DNA of 64,000 bases from assembly GCF_009498455.1 (NCBI RefSeq), contig NZ_CP045644.1, forward strand, positions 1,302,001 through 1,366,000, given 5' to 3'. Position numbers and translations under genes: made by a program. A model generated the notes under the pieces. The model was not told the DNA's origin. It did not search any database and was given only the letters and a program-made list of their open reading frames with translations. This DNA is from Variovorax paradoxus (GTDB lineage: Bacteria; Pseudomonadota; Gammaproteobacteria; Burkholderiales; Burkholderiaceae_C). Positions within the stretch are counted from its first letter, which is position 1. The number at the start of each line of letters is the position of its first letter. Of the stretch, positions 61,612 to 64,000 are shown in pieces.

Positions 61612-62451
61612 TCAGACAGCGAGCAACGGGAAGAGCGGATCGTCCATCGGCGCGCCCGCCGGGAGGCGCTCGGCCAGGCCCGGGAAATCGGGCGAGGTCT
61701 TCCAGCTGCGCGGCGCGTGGCGGATGTCGTCGCCGAGGAATCGCACCGAGAACACACGGCGCCGGTTCGGCCCCTCGACGCCGGCCGCCGCATGCAGCGT
61801 GAGCATGTGGAAGCAGACGAAGTCGCCGGGCTCGATGTCCCAGCCGACGATGGGAAAGCGCTCGCGCGCACCCTCGATGTCGGGCAGGTCTTCCAGGCTG
61901 CCTTCGGGGAACCACTTGGCGTGGTTGTCCATGAAGGTGCGCGGCATGAGCCACGGCCCCTTGTGGGAGCCGGCCACGAACTCGAGCGTGGCGGCACGCG
62001 ACACCGGATCGACCGGAATCCACATGCTGACGTTCTGCGCGCCGTCGATGTTGTAGTAGGGCTGGTCCTGGTGCCACGGCGTGCGCTGGCGCGTGCCGGG
62101 CTCCTTCACGAGCAGGTGGTCGTGGTACAGGCGCACGGTGTCCGAGCCCATGAGCCGCTGCGCGAGGGGCGCCAGCGGCGCCTCCCTGATGAAGCGGCCG
62201 AAGGCGTCGATCTCCTGCCAGTTGCAGAAGTCCTCGAAGAAGCGGCCCGGGTCGTCGGGCCGGCTCGCGACCTTGGCGCGCGGGCTGGGCGCCGCCAGGT
62301 TCGCTTCGATGCCGTCACGCAGCAGCGCGAGTTCGTCGGCCGTGAGCAGCTGGCGGATGCAGACCGCGCCGTCGCGCTGGAACTGCGCCACCAGCGCGTC
62401 GTCCACGCGTTCGCGCACGCGGCGCTGCAGGTCGGAAGCATCGAGGGTCAT
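61612..62451 (-). CDS. PhyH (phytanoyl-CoA dioxygenase-like) Fe(II)/2-oxoglutarate oxygenase
   Basis: 279 residues. The metal-binding facial triad is visible as HQD in RTPWHQDQPYYN and the distal His in MLTLHAAAGVEGP; the Arg of RRRVFSVRF probably binds 2-oxoglutarate. GGAG lies upstream of the ATG. The substrate is unknown: the family acts on CoA esters, betaines, nucleosides and amino-acid derivatives. Being placed between hutU and iclR, it may bring a modified histidine or imidazole compound into the pathway (inference). Confidence 0.8.
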   Translation of the reverse strand: MTLDASDLQRRVRERVDDALVAQFQRDGAVCIRQLLTADELALLRDGIEANLAAPSPRAKVASRPDDPGRFFEDFCNWQEIDAFGRFIREAPLAPLAQRLMGSDTVRLYHDHLLVKEPGTRQRTPWHQDQPYYNIDGAQNVSMWIPVDPVSRAATLEFVAGSHKGPWLMPRTFMDNHAKWFPEGSLEDLPDIEGARERFPIVGWDIEPGDFVCFHMLTLHAAAGVEGPNRRRVFSVRFLGDDIRHAPRSWKTSPDFPGLAERLPAGAPMDDPLFPLLAV

Positions 62452-62520
62452 CGTCGGGTCTCCTTTTTTTCGGGGTGTCGGGTGACCCGCTTTTTTACTG
62501 CACCTGCTGCATCACGCGAG

Positions 62521-64000
62521 TCACTTGATCATTGGCAGCTTGAGCCCTTGCTTCTTCGCCGTGGCGACCGCGATGTCGTAGCCCGCGTCGGCATGGCGCA
62601 TGACGCCAGTCGCCGGATCGTTGAAGAGCACGCGCCCGATGCGCTGGGCGGCAGCGTCGGTGCCGTCGCACACGATCACCACGCCCGAGTGCTGCGAGTA
62701 GCCCATGCCGACGCCACCGCCGTGGTGCAGGCTGACCCAGGTCGCGCCGCCCGCGGTGTTGAGCAGTGCGTTGAGCAGCGGCCAGTCGGAGACGGCGTCG
62801 GTGCCGTCCTTCATGGCTTCGGTCTCGCGGTTCGGGCTGGCGACCGAGCCGGTGTCGAGGTGGTCGCGGCCGATGACGATGGGTGCCTTCAGCTCGCCGT
62901 TCTTCACCATCTCGTTGAAGGCCAGGCCGGCGATGTGGCGCTCGCCCAGGCCGAGCCAGCAGATGCGTGCGGGCAGGCCCTGGAAGGCGATGCGCTCGCG
63001 CGCCATGTCGAGCCAGCGGTGCGTGTGGGTGTTCTCGGGGAACAGCTCCTTGATCTTGGCGTCGGTCTTGTAGATGTCTTCCGGATCGCCCGAAAGCGCC
63101 ACCCAGCGGAACGGGCCCTTGCCTTCGCAGAACAGGGGACGGATGTAGGCCGGCACGAAGCCGGGGAAGTCGAACGCGTTCTTCACGCCTTCGTCAAACG
63201 CGACTTGGCGGATGTTGTTGCCGTAGTCGACCGTGGGAATGCCCATGGCCTGGAAGTCGAGCATGGCCTGCACGTGCACGGCGCACGACTTCGCGGCGGC
63301 CTTCTTGAGCGCGTCGTGTTGCGACACATCCTTCATCGCGGCCTGCCACTGCGGCACGGTCCAGCCCGAGGGCAGGTAGCCGTTGATCAGGTCGTGCGCG
63401 GAGGTCTGGTCGGTCACGAGGTCGGGCTTGAGGCCGCCGGCGTTGGCGCGCTTCACGAGTTCCGGAAGGATGTCGGCGGCGTTGCCCAGCAGCGCGATCG
63501 ACACCGCTTCCTTGGCATCGCAGTGCTGCTTGATCAGCTCGAAGGCATGGTCGATGTCGCGCGCCTGCTTGTCGACGTAGCGCGTGCGCAGGCGGAAGTC
63601 GATGCTCGACTGCTGGCACTCGATGTTGAGCGACACGGCGCCGGCCAGCGTGGCGGCGAGCGGCTGTGCGCCGCCCATGCCGCCGAGGCCCGCCGTCAGG
63701 ATCCACTTGCCCGCGAGGCTGTTGTTGTAGTGCTGGCGGCCGGCTTCGACGAAGGTCTCGAAGGTGCCTTGCACGATGCCCTGGCTGCCGATGTAGATCC
63801 AGCTGCCCGCCGTCATCTGGCCGTACATGAAGAGGCCCTGGCGGTCGAGTTCGTTGAAGTGTTCCCAGTTGGCCCACTTCGGCACGAGGTTCGAATTGGC
63901 GAGCAGCACGCGCGGCGCGTTCTCGTGCGTCTTGAACACGCCTACGGGCTTGCCCGATTGGATGAGCAAGGTCTCGTCGTCTTCGAGTTCCTTCAGCGAC
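62521..64000 (-). CDS. hutU: Urocanate hydratase (urocanase), N-terminus beyond window
   Basis: About 492 C-terminal residues are present; the reading frame is open to base 64000 ([20 protein letters not shown]) and the true start lies outside. NAD-binding [19 protein letters not shown] and the active-site Cys region [18 protein letters not shown] are intact. It hydrates urocanate to imidazolonepropionate. hutH is not in the window and probably follows further right. Confidence 0.96.
   Translation of the reverse strand, partial: SLKELEDDETLLIQSGKPVGVFKTHENAPRVLLANSNLVPKWANWEHFNELDRQGLFMYGQMTAGSWIYIGSQGIVQGTFETFVEAGRQHYNNSLAGKWILTAGLGGMGGAQPLAATLAGAVSLNIECQQSSIDFRLRTRYVDKQARDIDHAFELIKQHCDAKEAVSIALLGNAADILPELVKRANAGGLKPDLVTDQTSAHDLINGYLPSGWTVPQWQAAMKDVSQHDALKKAAAKSCAVHVQAMLDFQAMGIPTVDYGNNIRQVAFDEGVKNAFDFPGFVPAYIRPLFCEGKGPFRWVALSGDPEDIYKTDAKIKELFPENTHTHRWLDMARERIAFQGLPARICWLGLGERHIAGLAFNEMVKNGELKAPIVIGRDHLDTGSVASPNRETEAMKDGTDAVSDWPLLNALLNTAGGATWVSLHHGGGVGMGYSQHSGVVIVCDGTDAAAQRIGRVLFNDPATGVMRHADAGYDIAVATAKKQGLKLPMIK

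Overview
The window is about 67% GC by eye. It is gene-dense, mostly minus strand, and reads as a chromosomal segment of a Burkholderiales bacterium, most like Variovorax or a close Comamonadaceae relative. This is inferred from a split metH, a SAH-riboswitch consensus, hut gene order and T6SS gene order; no rRNA or marker gene fixes the taxon. No tRNA, rRNA, CRISPR array, transposase or integrase was seen.

Region 1 (1-24.8 kb) is a type VI secretion locus. A tagH tail and pppA on the plus strand converge on a long minus-strand operon: tssA, tssB, tssC, hcp, tagJ, tssE, tssF, tssG, clpV. Three vgrG genes follow, then a small membrane-anchored protein and an adaptor/spike module (DUF2169-pentapeptide fusion, pentapeptide protein, DUF3540, DUF4150 PAAR-like). 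vgrG2 and vgrG3 are a recent tandem duplication with swapped 3' ends. No classical toxin domain is visible; the pentapeptide proteins and the VgrG tails are the cargo candidates.

Region 2 (24.9-43.3 kb) is the most interesting part. It looks like a complete entry route for nicotinamide/nicotinate using the reductive pathway best known from the anaerobe Eubacterium barkeri. It encodes a Tat-exported nicotinamidase, a three-gene molybdenum/Fe-S/cytochrome c hydroxylase, 6-hydroxynicotinate reductase, a ferredoxin-NADP reductase to feed it, a TetR regulator and an enamidase. A Liv-type ABC importer with fused permeases, two DUF1185 proteins, a UPF0280 (ApbE-like) protein and a FAH-fold enzyme lie in the same minus-strand run. 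The UPF0280 protein is a plausible maturation factor for the covalent flavin reported in the reductase. Inverted repeats sit in the divergent hnr/fpr promoter.

Region 3 (43.3-54.9 kb) holds a GtrA/GT2/membrane glycosyltransferase trio, the C-terminal part of split cobalamin methionine synthase under a SAH riboswitch, a secreted lipase with its foldase, a PACE efflux gene divergent from a LysR regulator, an SH3-domain protein that appears frameshifted, and the homocysteine-binding half of methionine synthase.

Region 4 (55-64 kb) is a histidine utilisation cluster: hutG, hutF, hutI, hutD, a polar amino-acid ABC permease and binding protein, an IclR regulator with a palindrome upstream, a PhyH-type oxygenase, and hutU running off the window.

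Seven copies of a 95-120 bp palindromic extragenic element (two subtypes) lie at operon gene junctions. At two junctions the element encodes the C-terminus of one protein and the N-terminus of the next, and at hutD it supplies the ribosome binding site. Two genes (cytochrome c, SH3 protein) look as if one base is missing in a G run, which may be assembly error.
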